64,000 bases of DNA from Apostichopus japonicus (Eukaryota > Echinodermata > Holothuroidea > Aspidochirotida > Stichopodidae). How positions within the stretch are numbered: the stretch's first letter is position 1; each line of letters opens with the position of its first letter. Made by a program: the position numbers and the translations under genes. A model generated the notes under the pieces. The model had not been told where the DNA came from. It saw only the letters and a list, made by a program, of their open reading frames with translations, and ran no database searches. Positions 39,533 through 52,594 of the stretch are shown here, in pieces. The DNA lies in assembly GCF_037975245.1 (NCBI RefSeq), contig NC_092569.1, positions 36,376,168-36,440,167 on the forward strand. Direction: 5' to 3'.

Positions 39533-41779
39533 ACATAGCCCACCTTGAAAATATCCTGTAACCTACTCTGGATAAACACTATCTAATATGGAAGAAATGC
39601 TTTGGTTAAAGTATGAATATGGTCACTTGAACATTAAGAAATGCAAGTGACATAGTGGTAAGTTTTCCCTGCTCATGGTTATTGTAGTTGAACTCAATGT
39701 AAGAACTGTACAGATGCAATCAATGTGTTAAAAATAAAAACATGTTACAATACTGACTTACCTAATTTTAGAATAAGCAATACAAACAATAGCAGGGCAG
39801 TGTTCCAAATATGGAATGCAAGGACATACCCAAATAAGGCTAGGAGACGCCATGCCTCCATTGTGGAACTTCTCCATGATAAGTATAGCAGCTTTACATG
39901 CAAAAGAACTTTTGCCAAAACTTCAAAAGACCCTATAATGTCCCCTGCATTTCAAACAGCTCCATCTGCCACTATCTCCATCTGCCACTAGGCCTGACTG
40001 GGGTTATCATGAGAGCACTGAATGAACTGTTTAATCACTACTAGCTGCAAGTTAGAGTACCTCTTCAACATTCTATGACATCACAATATATGTTATTTTA
40101 AACTGATCTCACACAATACAAAATAAAGACAAGTTATCCTGTACCAACAATAAATAACCCAAGATCAATGTCACATTAGAACTACTGGTATGACTGAACA
40201 AGCTACAGTAATTAAAAAGATCAGATATTACTATCATGGAAAGCCAAATAGTGTACAATCAAGTATGTAGTGAAACCAATATTCAATAATTTACTTATTT
40301 AATATGACACAGTTGTTACTTTGATGACATCAATTATGTAGTTTACTTACACTATGAATGAACATGCAAATCAATGCTAAATACTACAGAAAGGAGAAGG
40401 ATACATAACGCACTGAATGCAACAATCAATGTTTGACACCATGGAGAAGATAAATTCTTATGATACATTGCACTAGCTTAGTAACTTCATTTCACTGAGA
40501 CACCATGTTTGTTGTTGTCTGTTATGGTACAGTTTGTTCAATTGTCTTGAAGCCTTGTGATATCTACATTCTGGATACTTGTTACTCCCATTGTCCACTC
40601 TTGTGTCCTTGATGAATGGTATTTAAATACTGTAAGCTGAGAAACTGCTTTGATATCAGCTATTTCAAAATTGTCCGTATCCATGTTAACAACGTTCACT
40701 ATGCAAATCCATAGCTTTCACTGGAGAACAAGAAATATGACAATCATCTTACGTAAAGTAGAGAAGCACACATTTATTAATGAAACAATCCAACACAAAT
40801 ACTTCCAGTTCCAACTCTTATATCTGCTTGAAAACATCCATCATGCCATAACGCAATGCTGTGCTGTACTGTTCCTCTAAAGGATGTTCTGTACATCTGT
40901 AATGTGAAATGAAAATGGGAAAAAGACATATTTATGGCATTGTGTGAGGACAGAAGTGTCACAAAGATATACCTGTTCAAATGATTTTCCAAGATATGAT
41001 TTATTTGTTTTTAATAGCAAAAGAGGCATTCAGGCTCATGGCCAAGGTAACTGGGTTGGAGCCAGCATAAATGTTATGTTTGTTTATTCACTGAGATTGT
41101 AACTTGCATTCATTGTAATAATTAAAAATTATTGTTCAAATCTGGGTGAAAGTAGACCCCTTAATGATGCCCCTAACATTTTAAACTAGAAATATAGCTC
41201 ACACTCAAAATTTGCCAAAAATGTCAATGTCTTTGCTGATATGAAACTATATGCACATGACAACCTGATCAGATGACAACTACAGTATAGGCAGTTAAGA
41301 GTAACTATCTTTAAGCAGTGCAAGTACTGTACTGTATATACGAATGATGCCACATCATCATGAAACATAAAAAGAAAACATAAAGAGAAAAGAATAAATG
41401 TGCAATTTTTGAACACAAACTGCTTCAGACAGGTAGGTAGCACATTCTACAAGATTGGTAAATGTCTTTATTTTTCAGAGTTAAGGAAAAATACTACAGG
41501 TACTGTTATCATTAACTTGTGGGGTTTGGACATTTTTGGGTCCCTCACATTTACAGACCTCCAGTGGCTGTATTAGCACCATATTTAGCACTACATGTCT
41601 ATGTCATTAATATAACATAATACAATAAATGAATAAATGTGTCCAATGTCCTAAATCTGGTTAGTCATATACAGTCCTACAGTAGTAGACTGCAGACCTA
41701 GTTAAAATGTAGACTTATTTACAGCATGGAATGGTTACAGTATGTATGTACATCAAAAAATTACCAGTCTCCATTGGGG
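39533..41779. other. No gene seen
   Basis: Long unique AT-rich stretch, intron-like in composition. No confident exon or repeat. Confidence 0.4.
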
Positions 41780-41784
41780 AATAG

Positions 41785-41919
41785 CTGCTGGAGTGCATTG
41801 CTGCATCAGCCTCTGTTGGGCATGGCCTTTCATTGAGGAACTGGTGTTATCTTTTCTGGTTGATCAGTTTGGATACCAACCTCTCGAGTTTCTTAATTGG
41901 GCACACACCTTCAACTGAA
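41785..41919 (-). CDS. Candidate exon of an unrecognised minus-strand gene
   Basis: Minus strand: acceptor gtcttattcag just upstream (near 41920), donor ggtaattttt at the other end. In phase 1 it reads EGVCPIKKLERLVSKLINQ, K, R and then a TAA stop; the frame continues open after the stop to the donor. It could be a terminal coding exon whose stop is real, or a decaying exon. The entry phase matches the exit phase of the candidate exon at 45062-45180. No family recognised. Confidence 0.33.
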
Positions 41920-41929
41920 TAAGACAAAT

Positions 41930-43509
41930 AATACCGGGATGTGCAAAGTTAATAATATATCAGAATGCATACTGTACGCATAGCAGGGAAGTGCTCATGA
42001 ATATTTGAGTGCCAGGCAGATTGGGCGGTAGTGTGATCCAGACCCTGGGAGAGGGATTTCATGGGTGGGGTACCCCCCCCCCCAAATGGACAAATTTGGC
42101 ACATGAAGTATGCTTAGGTGGTGCTATATTCCTATTCTGTGCCATATATTCTCCCAGATTTTGGTTATGGTAAAACTTATTAAATTATCATCAAAAAGTG
42201 TTGGGCTAAAAAAGTTAAATACTGTTTGTGCGGGGCGGCATTCAGAACTGCTGGGCGTACAGTAGCTGCCCAATGTGAGCAATCCCTGACATAGTGAATT
42301 ATGTAACTTCCAACATAAATTACTGAATACCACATTTTGCCCTTCACTAAATAGTCAAAAATTCAAATCAATTTTGCAAACACAGAACAGTAATAACACT
42401 ACTAGTTAATACAGAACTTTGCTATTGGCACCATAAATTCATCACATCTGCTTTATGATTTACAGTATGTATAGTGTCAACTCTGCAAGTATTCAAGAAT
42501 GGTCCATTTATTAATATAGTGCAAACCTAAACTAGTGATGTGCAACAATTTCTATTATATTTCTGATTTCTATGTTAGTAGTATACACCTGCAGTATTAT
42601 AACTCATCTACTAAATACCTTACATACACTAAATGTCATAACGTTTGATGTTACAATGGCAATGTCCCAGTAGGCTTGCTCATAAACTAATATGTCACCA
42701 AATTTCATCATGTTCAGGGATGCATAATTGCTTTCAAAAATATAGCTAGGCTTTGCTTATTTCCAAGACTAAAAATTACGGAATATTCTACAGGTGTGCC
42801 CTAAACAATGAAGTGTTTAAAAGATACATACTATAGAAACATGATATGGTATATAATGGGTGACCATTCTAGTTCTCTCACAAATCAGTAGTATCATTTT
42901 CATTTTGTATAATTTTTAGAACTGCATGATCAGATTATGTGTAGAGCTATGAAGCCTATGATGTTGTTATATTTTGGCAAATGTCTTTAATTTCTATATC
43001 ATGATGAAATTATCAATTATTGTAAGATGGACTCAACAACCCCCGGAATGGTGCGTCATGTCCAATGAAGCGCATATTTGGTGCGTTATTACAACTACAA
43101 TATGTGCTTCAGTGTCCGTCAATGTGCCATGCATGGTGTATCCTTGAAATCAAATGTGATAAATTTTGTCGAACATAAAATGGTGGCATTCACAATTATT
43201 GGTGACATTGATTTGTTTATGTTGTCCTTGATTTTATGATTAAACAACGATGATAGCAAACTATCATGTTATGAATGCATAAACATGTGAACAATATCTA
43301 CTATCCTTCACTAATTCAACAAAGGAGCCTGTAGAGCTAGTGTAGCTTCTTTCTGAGAAGGCTTTTGAGTTTTGAATTAATTTGGAAAACTTAGTAATAT
43401 CAGTTATCACTTTACACTACAGTTACAGGAAAAGCCGCTACCGTTTTTTTTTTAAGTTACTATACCAAGTTGGGAGTATTATAGGCAAACTCTAATTTGG
43501 GTGAAAGAG
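41930..43509. other. No gene seen
   Basis: Unique AT-rich sequence; a short C-run at 42074. Possibly intron between the two candidate exons at 45.1 and 41.8 kb. Confidence 0.4.
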
Positions 43510-43518
43510 TTTAAATTA

Positions 43519-43785
43519 CAAAGTGGCTATTCTTACGACTAGTTGTAACAATAATTCCCTTTTACGCATGCACAGTTGCTTTAACGTGGCTATTTTTACG
43601 ACTAGGAGTACTCTTTTTACGACTAGGAGTAACAATATTTTCCGGTTAAGGGTTGGGTTAGGGGTTAGGTTTACCCCTACTACATGCGCAGTTGCTTTAT
43701 TTACTTTACTGCGCATGAATTCGCCGATGTCGTAAGAATAGTTTATGAATAATTGTTACGACTAGTTGTAAGAATAGCCACGGCC
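43519..43785. mobile_element. MITE with 9-bp TSD and ttacgactag motif repeats
   Basis: Inverted ends share gtggctattcttac (left near 43523; right complement ends at 43781). Flanks tttaaatta (43510-43518 and 43786-43794) are identical. The motif ttacgactag recurs at about 43532, 43586, 43617 and 43757. A telomere-like run ggttaagggttgggttagg is at 43646. Non-coding, 267 bp. The 9-bp duplication fits Mutator-like elements. Confidence 0.72.
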
Positions 43786-43794
43786 TTTAAATTA

Positions 43795-45061
43795 ATGCGT
43801 ATATACATTTTTTCTTTGCAAGTGGAGAATCATCCACAGCTAAAGTGGCTATGCGGATTGACAAACAAGTGAAGCAAAGTAAATATCCTAGCCTATGCAT
43901 ATTAGACTTAAAAAAGTAAAAGAACCCAATGCCTTAGTAACTTAATTCATCTTGGAGTTGCTCAGCAGATTCGAGGTTATTTCACCACTTAAGAACCCAT
44001 TCTCAGACAAAAAAAAGACAAAACTGAAATGGCTACACAAATTAGTAGTCTATAACTGAGAATGACCATGCATGCAAATATGCAGTAAATTTTCAAGTTG
44101 TCAGACTAATTTATTTGTTGCTAGGAACTCTATAATTGTTCTGGTAAAGTAGAGTACGAAATGAAAACAGTCACTTTATTGCGTATAGGCCCGTCCCTCA
44201 CGTATCTCATTGCATACTAGACTTACAGTTACAAAATAAATATGCCCATATCAAAAATGCTCTTGACAGGAATAACCATCAAATTGAGGCAGGCTCTCCA
44301 TGGTGCATAATTTTATAAATCTGGGCCTGGAGCTAGGCTACAGTAGTCCTATTTTTGCTATTGCTCCGCTCATGAGAAGTTGCATTTCTTTCGAGTTTAA
44401 TTTTCTTGTGGGGAGATCTCCCTACCAAATCCATGTTACACTAATGTAGCCTAAGTCCTATTCATATTTGCAAAGCTACCGAATCATAAACCAAACACAT
44501 GATACCGCACACTTCCATACTGATCATGCTTAGTAGGCAAATATATGTAGAAAAGCATAAATAACACTTCATGAAATGTTCGGCCTAGGCTAGGCTACAG
44601 TTTGTACAGCAGCCTGCACTGCAGTAGCATGGACACTGCGGTGTTCGGACACCAAAGCCTTAAAAGACCCCAAAACTATATCTCATGGTATAAATCACCT
44701 GAAACTATACTTGATATGGTTGGGTCATTTTGGAGAGAAAATAACTGTAGCTTCGTAGTTTTTCGTGCAATTGGCTCTTGCTGAAGGTTGTCTCATCGTG
44801 AAATCGCGTATTTCTTAGGGGTGTCCGAACTTCGCAGTGTTCCAAACTTCGCAAAACTGACTATACTACTGTACTAGCCTATGTCTCTCGGTGTATTAGT
44901 TGCCTTAGTTTGTAGTACTCGTAGTAGTAGGCCTAGCTAGCATGATCTATTGAACAATATAACAATGAAGCCTACGGCAGACCAAACACTTCGGCCGGAA
45001 AGCAGTATGCAATAGCCTAAATAGTGAATATATAACGTTAGTCGTTAGCATAATTTGCTGC
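43795..45061. other. No gene seen
   Basis: Unique AT-rich sequence with taggcctag words near 44590 and 44930. Nothing coding recognised. Confidence 0.4.
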
Positions 45062-45302
45062 CTACCTTCTCGAATGATCTGCCATGCCAGTAAATGCTCC
45101 GCGAAGGTAGCATTGGTCATTTTGTCGATCCCCGATCTCTGTTCCAGTAGATCGTTTTTGGAGACCCAGTCCACGTACGTAGCACCAGCTCAAGTACACT
45201 TTTCATTTCATGTCCGTTTTGTCGCTCACTGCTTTTGGCATTGGGACCCACAATAAAGCAACCTGTGCCTTCCACCTCAACAGCGCGGCGACGCGGCCGC
45301 AA
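45062..45302 (-). CDS. Candidate 5' exon of an unrecognised minus-strand gene, with a frame break
   Basis: The minus strand has a GT donor (gtaggc) after cattcgagaag near 45066. The frame leading into it reads VDWVSKNDLLEQRSGIDKMT then NATFAEHLLAWQIIRE and exits in phase 1. Upstream of about 45180 the sensible frame changes: CFIVGPNAKSSE...MKSVLELVLRT lies one frame away, and the switch is at ctacgtacgtgg, where loss of one acgt unit would explain it. A NotI-type GC-rich patch (cgcggcgacgcggccgc, 45283) lies at the start. No ATG fits clearly except the internal M. Gene or recent pseudogene; function unknown. Confidence 0.35.
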
Positions 45303-45939
45303 TATACACGTTACGTGTGTTATGCTACCACTGCATGAAACTGTGCTATATATTACGTATATTTACATACAGGGTACACTGTACACCGGCAGTATATTAC
45401 AAATACCGTGTCACGTGATTAACGGTGAACCATCGAAACATATCAGAGCCGTATATAGAGAGAGTTTGGCCAACTGGCGATTTGTGACGTCACACGCAAA
45501 CCATGGGCATCAAAATAGGTCCAGTTGTCGTTACCAGTTGCGCGAAACACGAAAAACACCACACACAATATATAGCAGCTTTGCACACTGTGCTCGTTGC
45601 GAACAAACGAAGCGACTCAGAATGTCAGATTTTGACAGGCATACGAGGAACAAAATGGATATCAGGTAATGAATTAGAGTATGCGTTAGTTAATGACATT
45701 TACGTTTATCTTCACACCTGAAATGCATAGAAAACTAGCTGAAAACCTGTCATTACACTTGTTTTATTTTACGCCTCATACTACTAGTCCTACTTTAGTC
45801 ATACAAACGAAAAGAACACATCACAGTCCTGGCTAGGCTAGATTACAGACGCACAACTATAGCATCAGGCCTACATTAATAGATCCTTCAATTAAATAAA
45901 GTAGGCCTACACATAAAATGCAAATTTATGCTTCACTGA

Positions 45940-46268
45940 TCTTTTCAGGTTTGCCAAAAGTAGTTGTACCAGAGGTCATTGTATTAAACTCCATAAGTTA
46001 CAAAGTAGGATTAATATTCGGCATAACTTTTTCTCTAAAGTCTAATACAACTTATACAAGGGTTGTGAATGGATGGAATGGTTTGCCTGAGAAGGTTGAA
46101 TTGCAAGTAGTGTGAATGGGTTTAAGAATACTTTGGATGAGTACATTAAGCATTGTAATTGGGTATGACATTTGATGTCCCCGGTTTTATTCCTCTCATA
46201 TAGTCTTAGGGTCCTTAATGGGGACTTGAGTGTCTCTCCTGGTCTTTTTTTCTACTAAACTTAACTAT
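45940..46268 (+). pseudogene. 3' end of a CR1-like LINE (same family as 8.6-11.8 kb)
   Basis: Plus-strand frames PKVVVPEVIVLNSISYKVG, WNGLPEKVE and GFKNTLDEYIKHCNWV match the C-terminal end of the LINE at 8695-8900, and the 3' UTR phrase ggtccttaatggggacttg and end tactaaacttaac match its 3' end. Strongly 5'-truncated. Confidence 0.8.
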
Positions 46269-46269
46269 A

Positions 46270-47749
46270 TACTTGAGTGTAGGAGTTAGCAATAGTTGGG
46301 AGTCTGTGGGCAAACCTAAGACTGATATTGTGGTGTTAATTTCTCAGGAATGTAGTACTAGGCTATAGTAGGTGCAACAGATTGAATGGGTCTGTCGAGA
46401 AAAAAACCCCGGCAACAACTGAATACTGGTGTATGTTGTAGCTTATGTATTTTCCATTAACATATATACTATACGGTCATGTCCTTAATAAGGTTTCATG
46501 GATCACACTGACATAGTGTGCCTACTTGTCAGTGTTGTCAACTGAGCACAGGGCTGATGACATCATTCAGTTTGTTATTATGCAGACAGCAAATGGCCAT
46601 AATGATAATTATTAATTGTTACTTATTCTTCATACTGCCCTTACTGGCCTTACCTGAACAGTGATGTATAAAAATGCAAGAAGTCGTTAAGCTTTTCATT
46701 TAAGAATCGTTTCAGCCTGTCCTATTTCAAACATATGATTGGCAGGTTTCCACGTTACATAGCTTATCAAAATGGAGCTGTTCTGTAAAGCAAGAAAATC
46801 ACACATATGCATGCATACAAACACACTCATATAACAATTTCTGAATATCTTTTCAGCTGCCCAAAGGTACTGGAATGCAAGCTCTGTTGGGTGAATTAAA
46901 AAACCCTCATTGTACTCTTTTATTATGGTCGGCTTAGCTGGAACCAGCAATGATGATGATGTGGATTTGACAGTACCTAGACAAGAATTCAATAGCTGCT
47001 TTGTGTTGAACTGGGTTCAATTTGCTCAAGGCCATGGCAGGATGACGACTCAACATCAGGATGAATTATCTGTTGCAGAGCTCTATAAACCAGGCAGTTG
47101 TTAAAACATCCATTGGGTGACCCTCACAGTCTACCAGGCACTGCACCGCAGAAGCAAAATGAAGTGTGTGTGATACCTTCATCTTATGAGAGTGCAATGG
47201 TATCAGTGTGGCCTCTATCAATTTGGCTTCAAGTCTTTGTTTTCTTGAAAGCTGAGAAGATCTTTCAGTGGTTTCACACTGACCTCTGTACTTGACAATT
47301 CATGTGTATTTGCCAGCTCAGGAGGAAGCCAGATTTTAATTACATTAACCAATGCTGACTTTTTTTTGGACATGTGGTACATCTGCAAGGAGGTGAAGGA
47401 AGCAGTTGGAGTTGCATGGATGTGGAATCTTGTTGATAGTCTGGCAGTCTTATCCACAGATTATCCCAAAGCTTCTCCACATTGCCACATTCAGAACTTA
47501 TTACATTGATAAACTTGAAAATTGCAGGAATCTAACGAAGCACCCATCAAGGGAATTTGTTTGTATAATTATTGAAAGCTGTGACCTTCAGATGTGACAG
47601 ACTAATGTGAAATAAAGGGCAGTAGATTACCTTGTAAATGAACCTTGTTATTGTTTGATTGTATCTAATGTTTGCAAAATTTTAAGTTGCATGCTACCAA
47701 TTGAAACATAATTCTTTCTCTATTAATGGGATATAAATACTTCTCCTTA
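46270..47749. other. Unresolved sequence with broken coding traces
   Basis: Plus-strand frames from 46910 to 47520 read like old coding sequence (GTSNDDDVDLTVPRQEFNSC; later VAWMWNLVDSLAVLSTDYPK) but with several stops and frame changes. They precede the dispersed repeat at 47750, so a decayed mobile-element gene is likely. Family not recognised. Confidence 0.3.
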
Positions 47750-48025
47750 AAGGGTGTGAAGACTCCCGCACAAAGAATCGTCTCATGCCGGTTATCTGAC
47801 CTAGTTTCGAATGCGGTGTAACAGAAGTGTTAGACACCACCATTGATCCCAGAAAATACACACACAGCTTGCTACCATCTGTAAATAGACATTAGTGTAC
47901 AGTCAATACAAACATCACGGTCAATACCCACAACACAGTGCACATAGCAGCGTGGACGTCTCAGGTCTAGATAAAAGATAACAAGGTATCAGGTTTCATT
48001 ACTGTCTGCATTTTCTAGCGACACA
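47750..48025. repeat. Dispersed repeat, partner of 1975-2240
   Basis: Same phrases in the same order as 1975-2240, beginning at ccttaaagggtgtgaag. Divergence is visible, so the copies are old. Confidence 0.6.
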
Positions 48026-49267
48026 AAACCATACCATAATTAGCCTTGGCCTAGTGGTCTTAGAAATGTAGCCTAGGCCCCTGCTACTTTGATAAATGAT
48101 AGTTGACTGCATCCAAATCAAACCAAGGCCTAGGCTATACTTTTGAAGAAGAAAAAATTAGGCTGAATTCATGTTAGCCTAAAAAGGCTAGGCCAATGCT
48201 GACAATTAACACAACCAAGATCATTTAACCATTTGGGCACTTGTTTATGGCATACTAAAAGGGTCTATATAATTAGGCCTGTATGTGTACACAACCCACA
48301 AGTTGCCAATGAGTATAGACCTAGCCTTACTAGTTTAGGCCTAGGCTACTTTGTTTTCCTTAGGCCTGGTTTAATTGGGCCTTATACTGTGCCATATTAT
48401 GTAATGTGCTATAACAGTTGTAGTAATAGCAAGAATGGTCCAGGTCTAACTAAGCCCAGGCTTAACTTATGCTTCGGGCTTAACTAAGGATTAGGGCTTT
48501 ACGTGATGCCTAGAGGCTAGCCCACCCTTTTACATTAAACTAAATGTGATACTTTTTTAGGCTAGGCATACAATAACTAGGAATAAGGATAACTATGTGC
48601 GACTGAAACTGTCATGCCTATGATTAGGAGAGCTGGCATAATGAAATCGAATTTGTGGATCGTAAAACGAGAGAGAATAGCCATGAATGTAATTACAGAA
48701 ACCAGTCTGAACGTAAAATTCTCGCATTGCTTGTACATTACTCGTATTACACTAGGGCCTATGGCTAGTATGGGCCTAGGCTACACAGACTTTTTTTAAT
48801 TAGATCTCCATCTTGTTCTTTCTACTTCCAAAAAATTCCTCTTCTTTTATGGTCAGTCGGAAAATCAAACAACAATATCCATGTTCTGACCGATTGCAGC
48901 ATCCCCAGCACCATTTCTTTCATAATTTCGTACTTTTTTCGTGTACACAAACGATAGTCTATACACTGTGGGTATGCGTGTCGTCTGCTATAAAGTTTTC
49001 AAGTGGACCTATTTTACCACCCTGTGTGGGCGTTTTCCCTCTCGACCAATCCAAATCGGTTACATGGTTGGCCAAACTCTCTATATATACGGCTCTGAAA
49101 CATATGAAATTGGCCCGCCCTCTAAAAATTTCCTAGCTGAGCGTGTGCTTTCTATCAGTCAGCTAGCTAAACCGTTACGATATTCTCTTGTTATTGAACA
49201 ATAACGAAAATTAATATAAACTCAACACCAAAATTGGCTTTTTAGGGAGTGTTTTATTTTAACAAAA
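48026..49267. other. No gene seen; rich in taggcctaggct words
   Basis: Many copies of ggcctaggct-like words between 48050 and 48780. No coding frame recognised. Confidence 0.45.
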
Positions 49268-50734
49268 GGACTAATCAGTGGCGGCGGAACCGGGGGGACT
49301 TGGGGGGGCTCAGCCCCCCAATGAAAAAGTTGAGGGGGCAAATGCATGATAAGCCCCCCCAATATTTACCAAGGCTCCGAAACGTGCATCTGCCCATTTT
49401 TCAATGCATACTTGTCGATCTGTCCGATGCGCACGTATACTATATAGGTGTAATAATTTTAGTAATTGCTGGGGGACCCTCGGCCCGTCCCCTGGCTATA
49501 GACCACATTGTCACCCCAACCGCGTCTTCACGCCCCGTGAAAAGTGGAAGCAGTGAGTGTGAGTACCAGTAAGCGTAACACAACTTCGTCTTAGGCCAAT
49601 GAATTGCCTCATTTCAGCCAGTTCTCCAACATCCCCTTACTTAGTGGCGGAGCGTCCATATATACAGTCAGGGGGCGGATGCCCCCCCCCCTGACAGACT
49701 CAAATGGACTGCTGGCGCCCTTTTCAGCTTTTCACTATACTTTTTACTTATTCGCTATTATTGACTATTTTATTGCGCTCTCATATACCTATTGACATTT
49801 GTCACACTCAAAAAAATGAAGTGTTAAATTTGAATCGTAAAGTGTTAAATTTAACACCCCACCCTGTTTGGATTAGGGACAACACCCACCGGGTTAAATT
49901 AACACTTCAGAAGTGTAACATAATATAACACTTTGCGAGTGTTACCTTAACAACACCCATACAAGTGTCAAAATAACACTTCCTGGTGTTGAAGGTACAC
50001 TACAGGGAGTAAAATTAACACAATAAAGTGTTCATTTGTTAAAACTTCTGGGTGTCAACATGACACTTCAGGAAGTAAAATTAACACCATAAAGTGTTCA
50101 TTTGTTAGCACTTCTGGGTGTCAAAATTGCACTTCAGGGAGTATAATTAACACTCTAGTGCACATTGTTTGGCCTTCTGGGTGTCAAAGTTCTGCTTCAG
50201 TGAGTAGAATTACCACCATATAGTATTCATTTGTCATCTGTGTCAAGATGATACTTAATGGACTCTCAACACACAATAGTGCTCTCTCGTTTATACTTCT
50301 GGATGTATATTTAACTGCTGGTTTGTAAAGTTTTACATGTTTATTATGTAACGCAAATACAATACTGTTATGTAAAATTTTGCCAGAAAAGTTTACATCG
50401 CATCCGTTTAGTAAATATTTTATACAGGTTTTAGGTTAATTATTACTTAGTAATTAGGTAAACAATATGGATGCATGTTTGAATCGCTCGCAGCAGAAAG
50501 TTACATTTAAGAGAGAGCAAAAAGCAATGACAACACAAACAATTCAGAATGTGGGATTTTCAGCAATTAAACACCCTACTACCTTCCTATTCCAGAGGTC
50601 CATTTATTATATCCCATTAAATGTAAAACGAACAATTTAGGCTATAAAAGTATTGTCTTGTGGAATTAAGTCAACTTAAAAGTGCCAACATTTTCAAATG
50701 CTACAGTGCAGTTACTTGGTCTTTATTTTTTTTG

Positions 50735-51226
50735 CACATGCCTTTGGTTTCTAGATTAAAGACAGAGAAACAACTCTTCCCAAAGTCAATTTCAAATAAG
50801 CAACAACTTTAGAAAAATTCTGATCCATGGGATGAGAAAACATGGAGTGCTGTGTATGATGACTGCTACACTACAGTGACTATGTCTTTGTTGTTGGCAA
50901 ATGCCTTTTGGTATTCCAGATTAAACGCAAGAAACAACTCCTCCCAAAGTCAATTTCAAATAAGCAACAACTTTAGATATATGCTGATCCGTGGGATGAG
51001 AAAACGTGGAGTACTGTCTATGATGACTGCTACACTGCAGTTTCTTTGTCTTTGTTGTTGGCTCGTGCCTTTGGTATTCCAAATTAAACACAAAGAAAAA
51101 ACTCTTCCCAAAGACAATTCCAAATAAGCAACAACTTTACATACATTCTGATCCGTGAGATGAGGAAACATGGAGTTCTGTCTATGACAACTGCTAAACT
51201 GCAGTAACTTTGTCTTTTTTGTCGGC
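50735..51226. repeat. Three 164-bp tandem units inside element C
   Basis: The phrase tcaaataagcaacaacttta (last unit tccaaataag) recurs at 50791, 50955 and 51119, spacing 164 each time, with the neighbouring ctgatccgtgggatgagaaa phrase in each unit. Divergence is moderate. Confidence 0.9.
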
Positions 51227-51235
51227 ACGGTGAGC

Positions 51236-51516
51236 ATAAAAATCTCGAATCTGGTTGCGTTTCACACCACCAGGCAACTTGTAGACAACTTTTTGGAAAA
51301 ATTCCCAGGCACCGAGACTTGCAATTTGGTATAATTCAGATTTAACACGTAGAATAATTTGAAGCAAACATCAATGGCTTCATAAATGTCCTCTGGGGTA
51401 GGGCATGTCTCTGGATGATCACAAATGACTGCTTGGGGTGTATTTTGCTTCCTCCAAGAAGTAACACATATTGCTGAGGTCTTTCTGAAATCTTTTGCAA
51501 ATAGAATTCCAAGTTC
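51236..51516 (-). pseudogene. Frameshifted C-terminal exon of the SAM-like gene in element C
   Basis: Minus strand, acceptor ttgttgttacttag before 51516. Three successive frames give natural protein-like text: NLEFYLQKISERPQQYVLLL then GGSKIHPKQSFVII; then AIDVCFKLFYVLNLNYT; then AWEFFQKVVYKLPGG. The frame changes near 51400 and 51330 show decay. The style (HPKQ-x-FVII, CFKLFYVLN-x-xY, WEF-x-QK) recalls the C-terminal region of SAMD3-like proteins that are multicopy in fish and marine invertebrates, which agrees with the SAM-like first exon 1 kb upstream. The entry phase does not match that exon directly, so middle exons are missing. Confidence 0.45.
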
Positions 51517-52476
51517 CTAAGTAACAACAAAGAAAAGAAAAGAAAATTCCCATCATAATGAAGTTGTGTTAAAACCTTCTTAGAGCATAAGCAGTTTTTT
51601 ACATGTACCCCTCACAAAACATGAACATTCCTAAAGAAAATGCCCACAATTTAATCAGTTGTGATTCTAACTTCTTCAAGTACGTTTGAATCTAGAAAGC
51701 CAGATGGCCTATAGTGATTACTTGTCAAAACAGGAACTTGCATTAAACTTTCATCAGACAAGGTAGGCAACTTTTATAACCAATGCATCATGTTAACAAT
51801 GCTTAAAATAATGCTCACTCCCACTGTATGCAATTGTGTAGATTGCTATGAATTATAACAGCTAGATCACTTCCATAATATAGCTAAATTATAGTTGGGC
51901 CTAGGTCTAAAAGTATCACCAATCCACATCAGCTTCGGCCTACTTGCTACAACTTACAAGCTAAAATGGCAATTAGTGGTAATTATATATTGCATTACAT
52001 GAATATATGTTTATCCCTTATTGAACATAGTACCAGCGTAACTATAGGCCCATGCCCGATGCTATTTAAAATGCATTGTCTTGAAATAGCCTAAGTATAC
52101 CCTACTAGTACTAGGCCTAGTAGTAGGCCTAGTACTACTTAAAAAAGTGACTCGCAGGGTAAACGAAGTTACGGTTAACGCACAAAAAGGAATAGAATGC
52201 ATTAGATTACAATAAAGGCCTAGACCAAAGTCCTCCGTCAGTCCGAAGGCAATTCCGTTTAATGTTTACTTGTATGTAGGCTACACTGATTCGTTGACAA
52301 TTATGAGTTGACTATGACAAACAGCAGCTAGCCTATTATGTTAACTTATAGTATGACTTTAACGTTAGGTCTACGTAACGCAAGCGATTCAAATGCATTC
52401 GTCTACCCAGCTTAGTCGTGGGTCTCTAAGCATATCTCGTTCTTGTCATGTACACTTACATAATATCAAAACATAC

Positions 52477-52594
52477 CTTCGAATTTTTCAATCAATTCTT
52501 CCAGGCCCCAGTCTCCTATAACGTCATTTTCATGCCATTGTAGCTCGTTATCGCACACTGAGTACGTAACGTTTTGTGGCTTGAACGTATACAT
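52477..52594 (-). pseudogene. First exon of a SAM-domain-like gene inside element C
   Basis: Minus strand: ATG at 52594, 39 codons plus one base, then donor gtatgt (complement at 52471-52476). Peptide starts MYTFKPQNVTYSVC and ends in ENDVIGDWGLEELIEKFEG-like sequence. The last part resembles the start of a SAM domain (W-x-x-x-DV ... GL-x-x-LI-x-x-F). SAM domains are protein-interaction modules. The exon is open, but the remaining SAM helices are missing downstream, so the gene is incomplete in this copy. The family call is from pattern memory only. Confidence 0.5.
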
